Assembly (NCBI GenBank): GCA_001599755.1
Contig: BCHX01000004.1
Span: 4,464,001 to 4,528,000, forward strand
DNA: 64,000 nucleotides
Source of the DNA: Gliomastix tumulicola
Lineage: Eukaryota; Ascomycota; Sordariomycetes; Hypocreales; Bionectriaceae
Direction: 5' to 3'
In this document: one piece after another, positions 10,964 through 24,036 of the stretch
Numbering within the stretch: the first letter of the stretch is position 1
Layout: every line of letters begins with the position of its first letter
Translations under genes and position numbers: made by a program
Notes under the pieces: generated by a model
What the model was told of the DNA's origin: nothing
What the model saw: only the letters and a program-made list of their open reading frames with translations
Databases searched by the model: none

Positions 10964-13900
10964 GTCTTGTCTTCCTGTCTGCATTGCAATCTGCGACGCA
11001 GGGTGCGTTGTTGCTGCTTGGCCCGTGCCAACCGGGAACAACAACTCAGCAAAAAAAGAAGAGCAAAAAAAGAGGCCTCTGCCGCCGGCCACTTCACGAT
11101 GCGGCCCGTGCTCAGAGCAAACCCATGGAGAACCGTGTCCATGCCAAGAGACGCCCTCATCCGACTGGCTGCTTTCTTCATTCTTCATGCCCGTACCTGG
11201 CTTCCCCGATGCCATACATCTGCGAATACGTGGCCGGCCGGTGGAGGCGGGGGCCCTGTCACTTTTGTTTTTTGGTTGCTGAGGGACTCGGACAGCAAGC
11301 AAGTTTGAGGCGGGGTTCACGATGCCTGCTTACAGGTGACGATGCAAAATTGCTGCGAGGTGAGTGGCCGGTTGCCGGAGGGGGAGAAGAGGGGGATGCA
11401 CACAGTGCACGGAACGGGCAGCCAACAAGGGAGGCAATAATGCCAACAATTCAGAAGGGATCAACAATCCCGCCTGCTGCAAAAAGACGTTGGCATCAAG
11501 TGGCAAAAAGCCAAGCTCAACTGTTTAACCTAAGAGCAAAAAAAAACTAAAAAAAAAAACTGTTGGACTTATGACGAAATGGCTGAAGCCAGAGGTCCCC
11601 ATTTCAACGCTTCTGGCCTGATAACGAACCTATCGCCCAACAGAATCTTATCACTGATCGTCGCTGAGGTAATAACGGACCCCTTTCACTCTCCTCCCGC
11701 CGAGTCCAACGGACGCCGGAGTGTCTGACTCGTAACCGGGAAGCCGAGAGTTTACTCGGCCTCGATGGCAGCGAGTCTCAACTCGCGTCAATGCATCTCC
11801 GAAAGAGACAAAGTAAAATGATCAGGGTCGCAGCAGAAAAGGGGCCCTCGTCCAAGCAACTACCGCGTCTTGGTACGGACGGGCGTACATGCATCTGTCG
11901 AAGCCGGCCAGGTTCAAGGGTCAACTCGCCGTGGCTAAGACCTACTAGTTGGGTGGTGACCAACAAAACCACTGCATGCAGCTGCACAACGTGTGCATCC
12001 GGTCTCGTCCCGCCCGCCCAAGAACGGGCTACGCAGCGAGAAGCAAGGGGGTGTCTTTCCAATTTTTGGCCTGTATGTTCAGACGCACGATACCACAGGT
12101 TCTAGGCTCTCATGCAGTCAAGTCGTGTGCCCAATGTTCCAGACAAGCCCCCCGAGCCGCCGACGCCAGCCACGGGCGGCCTCAAGTTTTCGCTGGGCAA
12201 CTGCCGTCGGACGGAATGCAAGAATCGATAGCCTGCCACGCCTCTTCCCGTCTACAAGGCCTGTCGAGCACTCGCATTGGCCCATCTTGTCTCTTCTCCC
12301 CCTGAACGGCACGCTGGCAGGTGGCGAACGCTACCCTGTAATCTGTGACTGGCCACGCTTTCAAAGCAGCAGGTCAAGAATTGGTAATGGGAATAGGCGC
12401 CGTGTGTTTACGTACAAGGCCCCCGGGCCACATTTCTCAGTGACCGAAGCATCGTGACGTATATACACAGAGTCAATTATCTCACGGGGCGGAGTGACCT
12501 CTTTTTTTCTTCATGCAGGCTCAGCACAGCTACAGTGCGGAGGACTTGACGTCCATTGTTGAATCAAGCCCACACCTCCTTCGTCACCACTCATTGCTAA
12601 TCACGTAACATTTTCGCCAAAACCGAGCGGGCGGCGCAGTAGAACATCATCCGTTCATTGGTCCCAACGCCACGGCTCAGCGGGAGTCGCCTTTGCGGGC
12701 GCTTTCTCCCCTTGGCCCCCCCATTTTGGCTCACCAACTACGCCCGCTGATGATGCAGGTCAAAAGATAAGGAAAACAAAAGAAAGAAAAAAAACTACAG
12801 CAATCACAAATCCCAAGATCGCGATTCCGCTCTTTCCTGTGTCTCATTTCAACACTAGCATGCCAGCTGGACGGGTTTTCCAGGGGTCCTGGGGTTCAGA
12901 ATGCCGTGCGGGCGTTGTGCAACACAACAAACCCAGCACCATCATCAACCTTGCTAGCAGGAGATAGGAGGTTATCTGGCCGGCACGGAAGCGTCCTAGG
13001 TCGGGTCAAGCTCGACGACGGCCAGGAAGCTGACATGAGACTTCCTCAAGGCAAACGCGCTTTCCGACACAATGGTCAGCAAAACGCACGTTCTTTGTTC
13101 TTTTTGTAGGATTTGTAGGGGGGGGGACGATATGTGATCGGCGCAAGCCACCGTCTCAACCAAAGTACCTGTTTCCCTAAGACCAACATAAAAAAAGTAC
13201 GAGGACGAAAAAGAAAAATACATGTGATTTGTCTCACATCAAAGCTGGAAACGGAAAGGTCGCTCTCTCGTCCTGACGCTACTGTGCGCTGCGCTGCACT
13301 GTGCCGTGTTGCCTTGTCTTGCCAGACTTGCCGGCTGCCTACCGACGTGCAACATTGAGTTGCTTCACCCGAGAAGCTTCAGTGACGACATTGATCAGGA
13401 AAAGCAAAAGGAAAAAAAAGTATTCGGTAGCTTCGGGAGCCGTCTCCGGAGAGAGAAGCGGGCCGTGATAGGGAAGCGAGACGACAATAGTGTGCAGTTA
13501 GCCTGGCAATAGTCTCGCTGATCTCTCGACCAAGCGATTTGCTTTTCTTCGTCTCGCGCCGCACACCAGGATCATGATTCAACATCGCCAATAAGTACAA
13601 CCCGCCAGGACGGCCGAGGAGTCCAAACCTTGCCAAGGCCCGCCTCCTACCCGCCTACTACATAGCAAAGTACTCCTAGTCATATTGCCGAGACCTCTGG
13701 TGAGTATACCCATGATCCTGGCCGCAGATATGTATATCCAGACAAGACAAGAAACGAGAGATTGGGACTGCGCTAGAACGGGTTGAAACGAAATGGAGAC
13801 GGGAGACGGGCGTGCGTCATTATCTCTCGCATCGTACGAGATGATGTCTTCACCCGAGATAAGCTCATCATCTCTCGGGCCTCCTCGGGCAAACAAAACA

Positions 13901-16900
13901 GGAGACTCGCATCTTCGAATCATGGAAATTGATCCCGGTCGAAGAAACATCGATGTCCAACTCCTCTCCCAATGTCCCATGTGCTCCGAGACACTGTTAC
14001 ATCCAGACGGAGGCGCGTGCGCGGCGTTTTTTTACAAAAGACCCATTTACCAATCGACGATGATGTCTCCTTATCACACGCACCCCGCGAATGAGGAGGA
14101 CCCCTGAGCGCAGGAGAGACGCAACGGAATGACGGACACATCTGGTAAAATACGGGGTAAAGCGCAGAAAAGAGCGCCTTACCCAGAAGCCTCACGTCCG
14201 AGGTGCTATACCCTCCCTCCCGTACGCTATCACATGTATGCGAGCCCGTGTGTGTGAATGTGTGAATGTGCGCATCCAAGCCCAAGAAGCTAGCCCAGAG
14301 CAATATAGAAAGGACCAAGATTGACCATGCAATGCAACACAACACCGGCACCCCATTCCCAAGCTCCAGCCAACCAGAGGGCGGCGAAGCATCAGGATGG
14401 AAAGGGGGGTGAGGGGGAGGGGGGGGAAGCAAGCTGCGCGCGAGAGCACGATGGATGCGATTTTCCTGGGGGAGGGAGGTTTCTGATGGCCGGGTGCCCT
14501 GGTAACATGGTGACTCAAGCGCGGGAGAAAATAAAATAAAAGTAATAATAATTAAAAGAGTGTGCCATCACGATGCGACGGTGATGTCAAAGAGTCACCT
14601 TGGGAGGCTGGTCTGCACTGCAGAACGGGCCGCGCGCGCATTTTGGATGGCACCGTTGCAGCCCATCCCGCACCCCCCTCTTTCTACGTTCTTTTTTACT
14701 TGGCTCTTCCGCAGCGGTCACTGTGATAGCTCATGTAAGTATGGACGTATGTATGTATGTAGGTCTGCCCGTCTGCGCCGCTGCTGCGCGCGCGCGCGTG
14801 TCGTACGAGTCTAGGCGTGATGTCGGCAGAAACGACGCCTGCATGCAGAAAACTGATATCCCCAGAAAGTCTTTTCTCCGCGCCGTATCATGGCCGTCCA
14901 CGTTTTCCAGTGAGCTGTCACTGCATCCTCTGCAAGACGACTGGTCGGGAAACGCGGGGTGCTGATGCTACTTCTGCTGCAGAGGCGGAGAGGGCGAAAA
15001 AAAAAAGCCCATCGACGATACAGAAAGTCGCCGATTCCACAAGCAGCGCAACCCAGGAAGGGGCGGGCGGGGAAAGAAGAAGGGCAGCAGTCAGGGGCAA
15101 ATCATGTCGCGAGCGAAGGCTGCATGCACATGCAATGCACGTCGCGAAAAACCGCAAGATGCCCATATAATAAACGCCCGTCGCGAGGGGAGGGCGTTGC
15201 GTATATTGCACTATATTGCAGCCTGCATTGCGAAGGAGGGAGGGGTGACCTGGAGGGTAGCAGTCGGGCCGCGAGCAACAGCCCACGAGTATCAGAGGGC
15301 AGGCAATAAGGACCTGCATGATGCTGCAGTGAGCAAGAAAACCTGGTGGTGCGTCGCAGTGGCAGAGGGGCTACCTCCCCCTCCTCCGTCCCACGATATG
15401 CACATCATCCGTCTTTGCGCTCTTCTCCAGACCAACCAAGCTTGCTCCCTGTCAAACGAGCGAGTGGTCACTGCTCAGACCTCTCTCGGGCCCCGACGCG
15501 CCCTGGAAATAACGTACGCACGGTCTGGGGGTTATGCAGTGCGGTAGCAGCAAGCCCACTTTACGAGCCGTGCGAGGAGGAAACTCGTCGCGAGGGAGAC
15601 CTTCGTGATGTCGTACCAGCGGTGGGGAAACGAGCTCACGACGCGGGAGGACCCGGGATCAAAGTCGAAGGTACTGCACATCTCGCCTGTATGTACATGT
15701 ACCTAGTCAAGCCGCCGCGCGCGCGCGCGCAAGTCGCATATCTCTTGTGCCGGCCTCATGCCCAGCGCTCGCTTGGGGAAACTCGCTTGGGCAACGTGTT
15801 TTCGCCCCGCGATACATCACTTGAACGAAAGGACCTTTGGGAGATAAAATATGACAGATCAGATGGGATTGTGGGAATAGCTCAGCTTTTCGCGACGCCA
15901 CTAAGCGTCCAGACTACGGTCCCTGCTCGCTTCTAGCCAACTAGCAACATCCCAGTCCGTCCTTCCCAGCCGTTTGGGATCATCGTCTTTGGTGGTCGTG
16001 ATGGGTGATTTCGCTTCCTTCGAGCCAAGAAGCACACAGTACGAGCCAGCAACGACCAGCTCGGCCTTTCGCCCTCCCAAGAGTCCCAAAGATCCCAGCA
16101 GCCCTTGCCAACGGAGACATGACCAGTCACCTCACCGTGCCCTCCATCTCCGCATCATCAGGCCATCCTCCAGGGTGATAGCTGGTGGCGACGGTGGTGG
16201 TGGCGGCGTCGTGAAGTGTGTGTGTGTGTGTGTCTCAGCCCGGACGCGCATGTGCCTGCACCCGCGGCGTCTCATTGACCAGAACGGAGGTTTCTATGAC
16301 GAAGGCCTTGAGGCATTTTGTCAAGCCACCGTGACATTATTCATTTCGATTTCGGCATCATGCATAGTCGATCCAGCACATGTCGATTCCTCGCCGCCTC
16401 GATCATCAGATACAAAGGCGAAAATGGGCAACCATCCCCCCTCCCCTCCTCTCGTTAGACCAGCCAATAGTACCAGTAGGCAGATCAGGCTCGGCCTCCT
16501 GATATCTACGAGTACTCCATGTACCTCCCTGGACACCATCTTCCAAATGTGACAGTCACAGGTCGCTGGCGAATCAGAGGCCAGAGAGCGCCTCCCCAGA
16601 CTACCAACGGCCATGGCGATGCCCGAACACTGGGAATCCTTCCTGGAGGGGGCTGATGCATCATTTAGCGAGTTTTTTGGGGGGAGGACCCAGGACAAAA
16701 GGGTCGCCAGGGTATTATCATGGGCAGAAGCGTTGGTTGCTAGCTAGACAGGGGTGGCCATCTGCACGAGAGAGAAAAGGGGATTTGGAGGATGACAGCG
16801 CGAAACCCCAAAGAGTTGGAGGTCTCGTCATGGGAGGCGGCGAAAGGTGAGGTCAGTCGCCTCAGGTCTTCGTTCTCCGAAGCAACGCGGTCGAAACACC

Positions 16901-19900
16901 AAGCCCGATCCCGAGGGATGTCAGAGCTAGCAGGCTTTCACCTGATACTAGCCTCGCTCTTGGCCACCTCCTCGACATCGGAAACCCAGGCATGCACACA
17001 TTGTTCACATCGCCGTCGTCGCAGAACACCATCTCTGTCACCTTCACCTCTTGCTGATCCCCGAGTTACCCAAGTGGGTAATCGCTAACCGACTAAGCAA
17101 CTAGCACGCAGCGTGAACTGCAACCCCGTGCCGCATCAGTGTCCCTCCCCCCCCCGATCAAGTCTCACTCACAATTCAAATCGGCGATCGGGGCTCGCCC
17201 CTCCATTCCCCAGTCGGAGAAGTTGCTCCTGCAACATGACTCCGGCCGGCTGCAAGCTTAATCGCGAAGCTCCGAGGCATGGCTGGGGAAGACATAATGG
17301 AAAAGGGAAGTTCGAGTCAAGGTCAGAAATGACAGCTCTATTCTCTGCCAAGGAGGGCTGGACAGTGCATGATGGAGATATGCAGCTACGTTAGTGCACA
17401 TCGCGATCTACTGGATATGGCAATCAGGACGGCGCAGGAGCAGACGCTGTGCAGGCTCAGCGGGCAGGTAGACGCAGACAAGCGCCGCCGGCTAAATGGT
17501 CTGCTCTAGGCACATTGTAACGTCTTTCTTGCGGCGTTAGAATTCTTTGTCGTCTTTCGGGTGAGTTAGTTGGTGCAGTTGGATTTTCAAGACGTCGAGT
17601 GTCCGCTGTCGACGAAGGGATCTCAATAGACGTAGGCCTTCCTATAGCCCCAAAGCAGCATTGCCTCGCGTGCTAAGCAGATTAACAATCAATACTCGTA
17701 GCTTATGCCATGGACAACTGATAGGAGAGGCGAAGCCAGAGGACTTTGACCCAGCTGAAGGAACAATGCAGGGAGACCGTCATGGACACGGCTGACGACT
17801 TTCGACAAAGCCATCCAGGTCCAGGGTAGGATGAAGCGATGATTCACCACCCGTGCCGCATGACTCGTACGATTCTTGGATCTCTGAACTTCGGCATCAC
17901 GGCCCTGTTTCGAGCCTCTGATCATGCTGATCCCTTCGCTCGATACTTCCCAAAGCTTCGACTCGACTCGGGTTTTTAACTTGCACGTCACTAGCCGTCC
18001 GTCAACTGCCGCCCCTCCGCTGCTGAATGCAAGGCACCGCCCAGACCCTGCGGAGAGAGCGAAAGACATGGAAGGCTTACCTCAAGCATCGGCAGTTGTT
18101 CTTCAAATCTCCATGCCCAAACCACTTCTCGTACTGAAAGAGTCCAGGGGGTCCCCTTATTTCCAAAAAGGACACCTTCCCTTCTGCCTTGGTTCTCCCT
18201 CCTTTCTTTGCCAAAAACCCCGTCATATGGAATCCGGCTTAGGGACTTTGCACGGGCTCAACCGCCTTCCTATCTGCATGTCATTCGGGCGCCGGAGCGG
18301 AACGGGCGGCTGCACGTCTCCTGCATCCGCGAGAAGGGGGGGGACCAATAGGGAAGAAGAGGGTCTGACTGCTTTTTATGTAGCATCTCTTTGCCTACGG
18401 CCTTCCCGGATGAGCAACTTTTTTTTTATCTCCCGTTCTTTCTTTATCCTTCTATCTGTTTTACTGATTACCTGCAGGTCTCGGGGCCTTTGGTCATGCA
18501 CGACAGCGAGTGACAAGTGATAAGAAAACGGAAACCTGCATGAAGCGGGCGTTGCTATGCTACCACTCCCCTGCTGAGTGTCGTCGTCGTGATGGGGAGG
18601 GGCTGACTTTCTTATCAACGAATGACTGGTGATGGGCTTGACTGCTGGATCTTGGTTTTCCCCCAGATTTGGGGCGTCACGCATCTCCGAGAGACATGAC
18701 GCTGGAGCAAGCAAGCGAGCAAGCAAGCAAGCCGTGGTGCCAAAAACACCTCTTTTCCATCTGTGATGCCTACGGGCTGCCTCTCACGGGGAGAGACAGG
18801 ATGGAGTGCAAGATGCCACGGTAGCAGATATTGAGGAATCCCGCCCAAAGGCCCTTCCTGAGCTCCATCTCCCACGATACAAGCAACCCCGTCGTAATGC
18901 AATGCCTACGGGAACGGGGACGGGCCAAGGCAACCAGCTGTTGTCCAGTATTGACAAATATTCTCGTAATGGGCCATGCCCAGGTGCGATGTAACTCGCC
19001 GCCTGCGGTACAACGGGAAATCAAGAAAAACAAAGAAAAAAAGGAGAAGCAAAAATATGGAAAAAAAGACCGCAAATCGTACATGTACACGAACACGTAC
19101 TCGAGCGGCGGCGGCGGCGCATTACGCGTAGAGAAGACACTATCAAAAAAGGATGACGACGAACCGGAAGATTGACCACTGAGATGGTGTGCGGATGGCA
19201 CTGCACATCAACACCATGTGACGCCCATTTGCCTTGGCTCCATGTCTCACATCGTGGAGGGGTGGGTTCCTTTTCCACCCTTTGTTCTGCTATGTACGGA
19301 GCAAAGACCAGCTATGGGGTGACGCCGGCCTCCCCTCCCCCCCCCAGCCTGCCTAGGGAATTCTCGAGAATCCCATGATGGCGGAGGGAGAAGACGGCAT
19401 GAGGAAGTCAAGTTTACCAAGACCCTGATCATCCGTCATCTGCCGCTTTGCTGTGGGACATCCCTGTCCTTCCTTCTGCTCTGGTTTTTTTTTTCTTCTC
19501 TTGCCTTTCTCCATGACGCGATACCTTACCATCGCCGCTGACGATCACTTTGGGTAAGGGGAGAGGGGAGGCGAGACGTCGCAGCGGGCGTATCCAATAC
19601 GAACGGTAGGTGGCTTCGATGATAAGAGATAGAAAGGCGCGTCACGCGGGTGGATGGTCGTCACGAACGGGCGCAAGGGGGCGGCCCCCAGCCTGGTACT
19701 CTTTTCACATGCTTTGCCTGCCTCGTTCGCCCATTTCCAATCCAACCCTGCGCCTCCCCCCCCCTTCTTCGGTTCCCAAATCACCCAAGGCAGCGAATGA
19801 AAGCCCCGGAACGCGCAACGACGAGGCTAGGCTGGCCACACGAGCCGGCCGGCGCCATGGCGGGGCCAGAGCAAAGAACGCGAGCCCGTGCCTGGGAGCA

Positions 19901-20210
19901 AGATCACCTGCTCGTCGTGAAACAGGGCAGCGCTCGCCCCGGCTCCCGCTTGGCATGTTTCGCTCGTAAGGGAGGTCGATGTGTATCGTTTGTGTATGTG
20001 TGTGTAGTAGCGCCGACTGGCGTGCTGGATCCTTGTCTGGTGCCGTTGATAACCAGCAAAAGGAGGGTCTATATTGGTATCTCTAGTGTACAATGCTCCC
20101 GATTTGAATCAGGAGAGGCGAAGAATGGAAAGAAAACCTGCTTGTGATAAATAATACAATGTGGAAAAGGAGAAGAAGGTCCGGAGAAGGGGGGCAGAGA
20201 ACAGGATTTC

Positions 20211-21497
20211 TCAGTCCTGTGACTCTTCGGTCGTGAAGCGTGTGCCCAGGACGTCGTTCATCCAGGCTCCCACCACGGGGGCGTCCAGGCGTGCGTCTGA
20301 CTGGTTGAGCCTCGCCGTCCAGTCGTGGATGTCGTGGACGCTGGCGCCGATCAGCGACGAGGAGGTGACATCGACCCCGTCGACGGAGAAGGCCTCGATG
20401 ATCCCACGTCTGGCCTCGAAGTGCACGGCCGTCTGAGGAGGTATAGGTTAGTAAGTCGTAGACGACGAAGAACGAACCTCAATACGGCGGCTTTGGGCAG
20501 AACTCACATCAAACGGCAACGCAGGCCTCTCCCTCGGATCCTCTTCCGTCGGCCGCGTCGAGAACGTAAACTTGGGTGTCTGGCCAAATGTCCACGCCCT
20601 CGCCGCCATCTCCCCGTAGCCGTCCCTCAACGCATCCTCCCCTTCCGCCATTGCCTCATCCCCGAACTCAGCACGAATCGCCGGTGCCCCGTGCAGCCGC
20701 TCAAACTCAGCCGCGACGGCGTCGACGAACGCCTCTGGGTCGACGCCGACGTTGGCCACGGGGCTGCGCACGCTCTCGACGCCGCGCGCCTTGATGAAGG
20801 GCTCCGCGGGCGAGCGCAGCAGCGGCGAGATCAGGCCCAGGTTCGGGCTGCGGAGGAGGCACGTCCCGTGGTGCAGCGAGCGCAGCCGCGTGAGCTTGTA
20901 CGCGGACCCGGAGATCTTGAACGTCTTCGCGGGTGCGCCGTCGTCGGTGGGAGGAGGCACGTCCATGACGATGTCGTGGCGCTCGTTGACCCCGGTGTTT
21001 GCCCGGCCTAGCCTGCCCAGGGCCCGGACGACCATCTCGGCGTGCTTGTCCCTGTTGAAGGCGGGCGGCGGGCAGATGACGCTGAAGTTGACGTTGCCCT
21101 CGTCGTGGAAGACGGTGCCGCCGCCTGACCTCCTCCTCACGAGCTGCACTTCGCCGGGTTGACCACTTCCATCTCCATTATCCTTCCCTTCCCTCAGCCG
21201 GTTTAGATTGACCTCGAGCCAAGGGTTCTGGTTGCGTCCAAAGACAACACAGGGGCTGTTGACGTAGAGGATGAGGACTGTCGACTCCGGGTGCGAGGTC
21301 TGCAGCAGTCGATGTTCAACAGAGAGATTGACGAGAGGATCACGGGAGCGCGAGATGTAGACCTGCGTCCTATTCGCCGGATGCGCCGCGGCCGCCTCGC
21401 TAAAGGATCGGGAGGTAACGCAGCCCCCGAGAGAGAAGGCTGAGGATGTCGAAGACAAATGTCGGCCGAGCTGGCGACGGAGGAGTAATAGCGTCAT
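20211..21497 (-). CDS. AIM22: Mitochondrial lipoate-protein ligase (LplA/Lip3 family)
   Basis: Exons 21497-20508 and 20432-20211 join in phase 0 across a 75-base intron (GTGAGT...CAG) to give 403 residues. The N-terminus (MTLLLLRRQLGRHLSS) is basic and hydroxylated like a mitochondrial presequence. The catalytic core is present: RRRSGGGTVFHDEGNVNFSV around residues 122-141 and the ligase lysine region KISGSAYKL, followed by HHGTCLL. The C-terminal exon supplies the accessory part. Members transfer lipoyl groups to the H protein and 2-oxoacid dehydrogenase E2 subunits. The gene is divergent from chorismate synthase with about 775 bases between the start codons. Nothing essential appears to be missing. 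AIM22 is the yeast name; the ortholog name is inferred from family and likely location. Confidence 0.9.
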
Positions 21498-22271
21498 ATG
21501 GAGAGGGAGCTCCTGACATCCTCTGCTGAATCAGCCACCTAGTAGATATACACGGCCCAGGAACCCTGATGAGGCAATTGGCGATTGATGACTCTGATAA
21601 CGGCTGGCCGGACTGGAACTGGATTTGTTGACATGCTGGGGCGGTGAAAAAAGCTCTCACACAACGCCCTCCAAAGTCCTCAGCCTTGCAGCGCTAGCGG
21701 CCTGTTTGCAGCTGTTTACAGGGGGCCACTTGCAGTGATTGCGCTATCTACAGTGGGACTGCACCAAGCGAGGGACCCCCCTGCCTCCGCGATGTCCAGC
21801 AGTCTGACTTGCTGGAAGCGCTGAGAGCGAGCGTTGAGGTGTAATTAAGTGAATAAAGCGCTCGTGGCTGAGACTGCAGGGTGAATCTGGACGCGGTAGA
21901 CCGGGTGAAGGTGTCATAGATGACTGAGGGAGAGCGTGTGCATCTATTGGCAGCGTCATGGCGTAGCGGTTTAGCGAGGCCAGGACCCCTATAAACAGCT
22001 CCCCGGCGCCCTGGAAACAGGCACCTCAAGCGAAAAGAGGAGTGCCCTGGATTACTCACTGGATGATCTCTCAGCCACTGCCCCTCCCCCACGTCAACAA
22101 GGACTCAATCCTTCACCGGGCCAGGCGGAACACGACCGACTCCCAGAGCTGTCTCGCTTGCTGTTCTTTTTTGACTACGGCGCTCAGCTCTCAGCTCTCA
22201 TCTCTCTCCTCCATCGTCAATTCCTCCATCGTCCCTCCCAATCGGTTGGTAGCAGCAACAGCTCGCCCGCC
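21498..22271. promoter_or_regulatory. Shared divergent promoter region of lipoate ligase and chorismate synthase
   Basis: 774 bases lie between two outward-facing start codons. I see no ORF resembling a protein. Only an imperfect general-control (Gcn4/Cpc1-type) site, TTACTCA near 22052, was noticed; the canonical TGASTCA is absent. The pyrimidine-rich tract at 22190-22250 just upstream of the chorismate synthase ATG is typical of fungal leaders. Confidence 0.6.
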
Positions 22272-23547
22272 ATGTCGACCTTTGGGCAATACTTCCGTGT
22301 CACCACGTACGTCCGAAGCTCTCCCCATCCTCGTTGCCTCTGACTCCTAGCTAACAGGCCAACCCTCCTCCTAGGGCTGGTGAATGACACGGCAAGTCCG
22401 TGTCCTGCATCATCGAGAACTGCCCTCCCAACCTCGCCCTCACCGAATCCGACATCCAGCCCCAGCTCAACCGCCGCCGCCCCCGGCCAGTCGGCCATCA
22501 CGACCCTGCGCGATGAGAAGGACCAGGTCACCATCCACTCGGGCACCGAGGACGGCGTGACGCTCGGCACGCCCTGCTGACCGTCCCCAACGAGGACCAG
22601 CGGCCCCGCGACTACAGCGGCAGCACGATGGACCTCTACCCGCGTCCCTCCCACGCCGACTGGACCTACCTCGAGAAGTACGGCGTCAAGGCCTCGTCGG
22701 GCGGCGGCCGGAGCTCTGCCCGTGAGACCATTGCCCGCGTGCCCGCGGGCGCCGTCGCAGAGAAGTGGCTGGCCGAGACCTACCGCGTCGAGATCGTCGC
22801 CTTCGTGTCGTCGGTGGGTGACATCCCCCTCTTCAAGGGCGACACCGACGCCCTCTCCTCCGACCCGGCCTTCCTCGCCTTCGCCGACTCGCTCACGCGC
22901 GCCCGCGTCGACGAGTTCCTCCCCGTCCGCTGCCCGCACCCGGACGTCACGCAGAAGATGGGAGGCCCTCATCGCCCAGTTGCGCGACGCCCACGTCACT
23001 CCACGGGCGGCACCGTCACCTGGCGTCATCCGCAACGCCCCCCTTCGGGCCTCGGCGACCCCTGCTTCGACAAGCTCGAGGCCGGCCCTCGGCCACGCCA
23101 TGCTCCAGCATCCCCGCCGTCAAGGCCTTCGAGATCGGCTCCGGCTTCAGCGGCGCCGCCATGAAGGGGCTCCGTCCGTCCACAAAGACCCCTTCTTCAT
23201 CCCCGAGCCCGTCGGCGAGGCCGAGGCCTCCAAGCTCGGCGTCCCGCGCTCCAAGCTCCAGATGCGCACCAACCACTCCGGTGGTATCCAGGGCGGCATC
23301 TCCAACGGCATGCCCATCTTCTTCCGCGTCGCCTTCAAGCNCCCCCGCCACCATCTCCCAGGACCAGACCACCGCCCGCTACGACGCCACCGGCGAGGGC
23401 ACGCTCTCCGCCAAGGGCCGCCACGACCCCTGCGTCGTGCCTCGTGCCGTCCCCATTGTCGAGGCTATGGCTGCCTTGGCCATTGCTGATGCCGTCATGG
23501 CCCAGCACGCCCGGCAGCTGGGCCGGGGACTGGGCCCGAAGGCTTAG
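22272..23547 (+). CDS. ARO2: Chorismate synthase, reading frame disrupted at about ten sites and by one stop
   Basis: Exon 1 (22272-22306, MSTFGQYFRVTT) joins exon 2 at 22375 (donor GTACGT, acceptor CTAG). Almost the whole enzyme can be followed across three frames: GE-stop-HGKS signature, QPQLNRRRPGQS, SHADWTYLEKYG, SGGGRSSARETI, MRTNHSGGIQGGISNG, and a C-terminus GLGPKA with TAG at 23545. Changes relative to a continuous frame: TGA at 22385-22387 replacing the serine of GESHG; +1 near 22480-22484; one base short near 22571-22580; +1 at 22960-22962; +2 near 22998-23003; +1 at 23021-23023; +2 at 23041-23052; +1 at 23084; +1 near 23105; a net +2 (extra G and a CGTC duplication) at 23165-23180; +1 at the N at 23341. 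The family makes chorismate from EPSP. The retained protein-level conservation, homopolymer positions and N favour consensus errors over a true pseudogene, but I cannot decide this. Confidence 0.88.
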
Positions 23548-24036
23548 GAGAGGGGATGGCACAATTGGGGGGGCATGATGGGACTCGACTTGACATCTGA
23601 TTCCTATATAGAAAAAACAAAAAACAAAAACAAAAGAGTGTTCCCTGCAGTAGGAGTTTCGGATTAGAGACGAGACATGAAAAGAAATGAGTTTGACACC
23701 TGCAAAGCCCCCATATGAATCCCACACCTGAATGACGTCCCCGGAATATCGTGCCTCATTGGAAAGGAAAGTCGGAAATGTACTTGTGGCGACTCGTGGG
23801 CTAGTTTAAACATCAAGGGTATCTTATGATTGAGCAGCGAATGCCACTGCTGGGTAGACAACTTGAGCTATCCGTAGATCTTGAAAGACATTCCATATCG
23901 TGGTTGTGGGAATCGAGCAAAGGCCGCCCGTCAACCTTGACTCTCTCGCTCCCTCCTGATTCCAGATACATCTCGGCTACATACACAATAGATCGTACTC
24001 TTCGAACGCCAACAGAAATCTCTGCATAAGCGCTTA
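23548..24036. other. Convergent 3' regions of chorismate synthase and a Zn2Cys6 gene
   Basis: 489 bases between two converging genes. There is an A-rich stretch at 23611-23636 and no supported coding sequence, so it should contain both 3' UTRs and polyadenylation signals. Confidence 0.6.

Larger units (their letters stand above)
8005..20210. other. 12.2 kb region without a supported gene
   Basis: This region lies between the kinase start and the 3' end of the lipoate ligase. All open frames overlap one another on both strands, contain no recognisable domain and are made of low-complexity or arbitrary sequence; the longest (8693-9463, 256 codons) is partly a translated CTG repeat. Local simple sequences include a TACAAGW array at 8441-8482, a CTG tract at 8732-8763, a CA tract at 9830-9849, 15 consecutive C at 10949-10963, a GTAT tract near 14746-14761, a CG tract at 15715-15730 and a GT tract near 16217-16231. 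Base composition looks ordinary and not AT-rich. The part next to 8004 should contain the kinase promoter. I found no tRNA-like B box and no 5S rRNA. Confidence 0.55.

Noticed and set aside
15715..15730. Alternating CG tract as a Z-DNA or recombination element
   Set aside because: Only 16 bases and similar short CG tracts occur at 14787 and 48253; not distinctive enough to report.
8005..20210. RIP-degraded transposon remains in the large gap
   Set aside because: The region does not look AT-rich, has no TA-dominated decay and no recognisable transposase or reverse transcriptase fragments.
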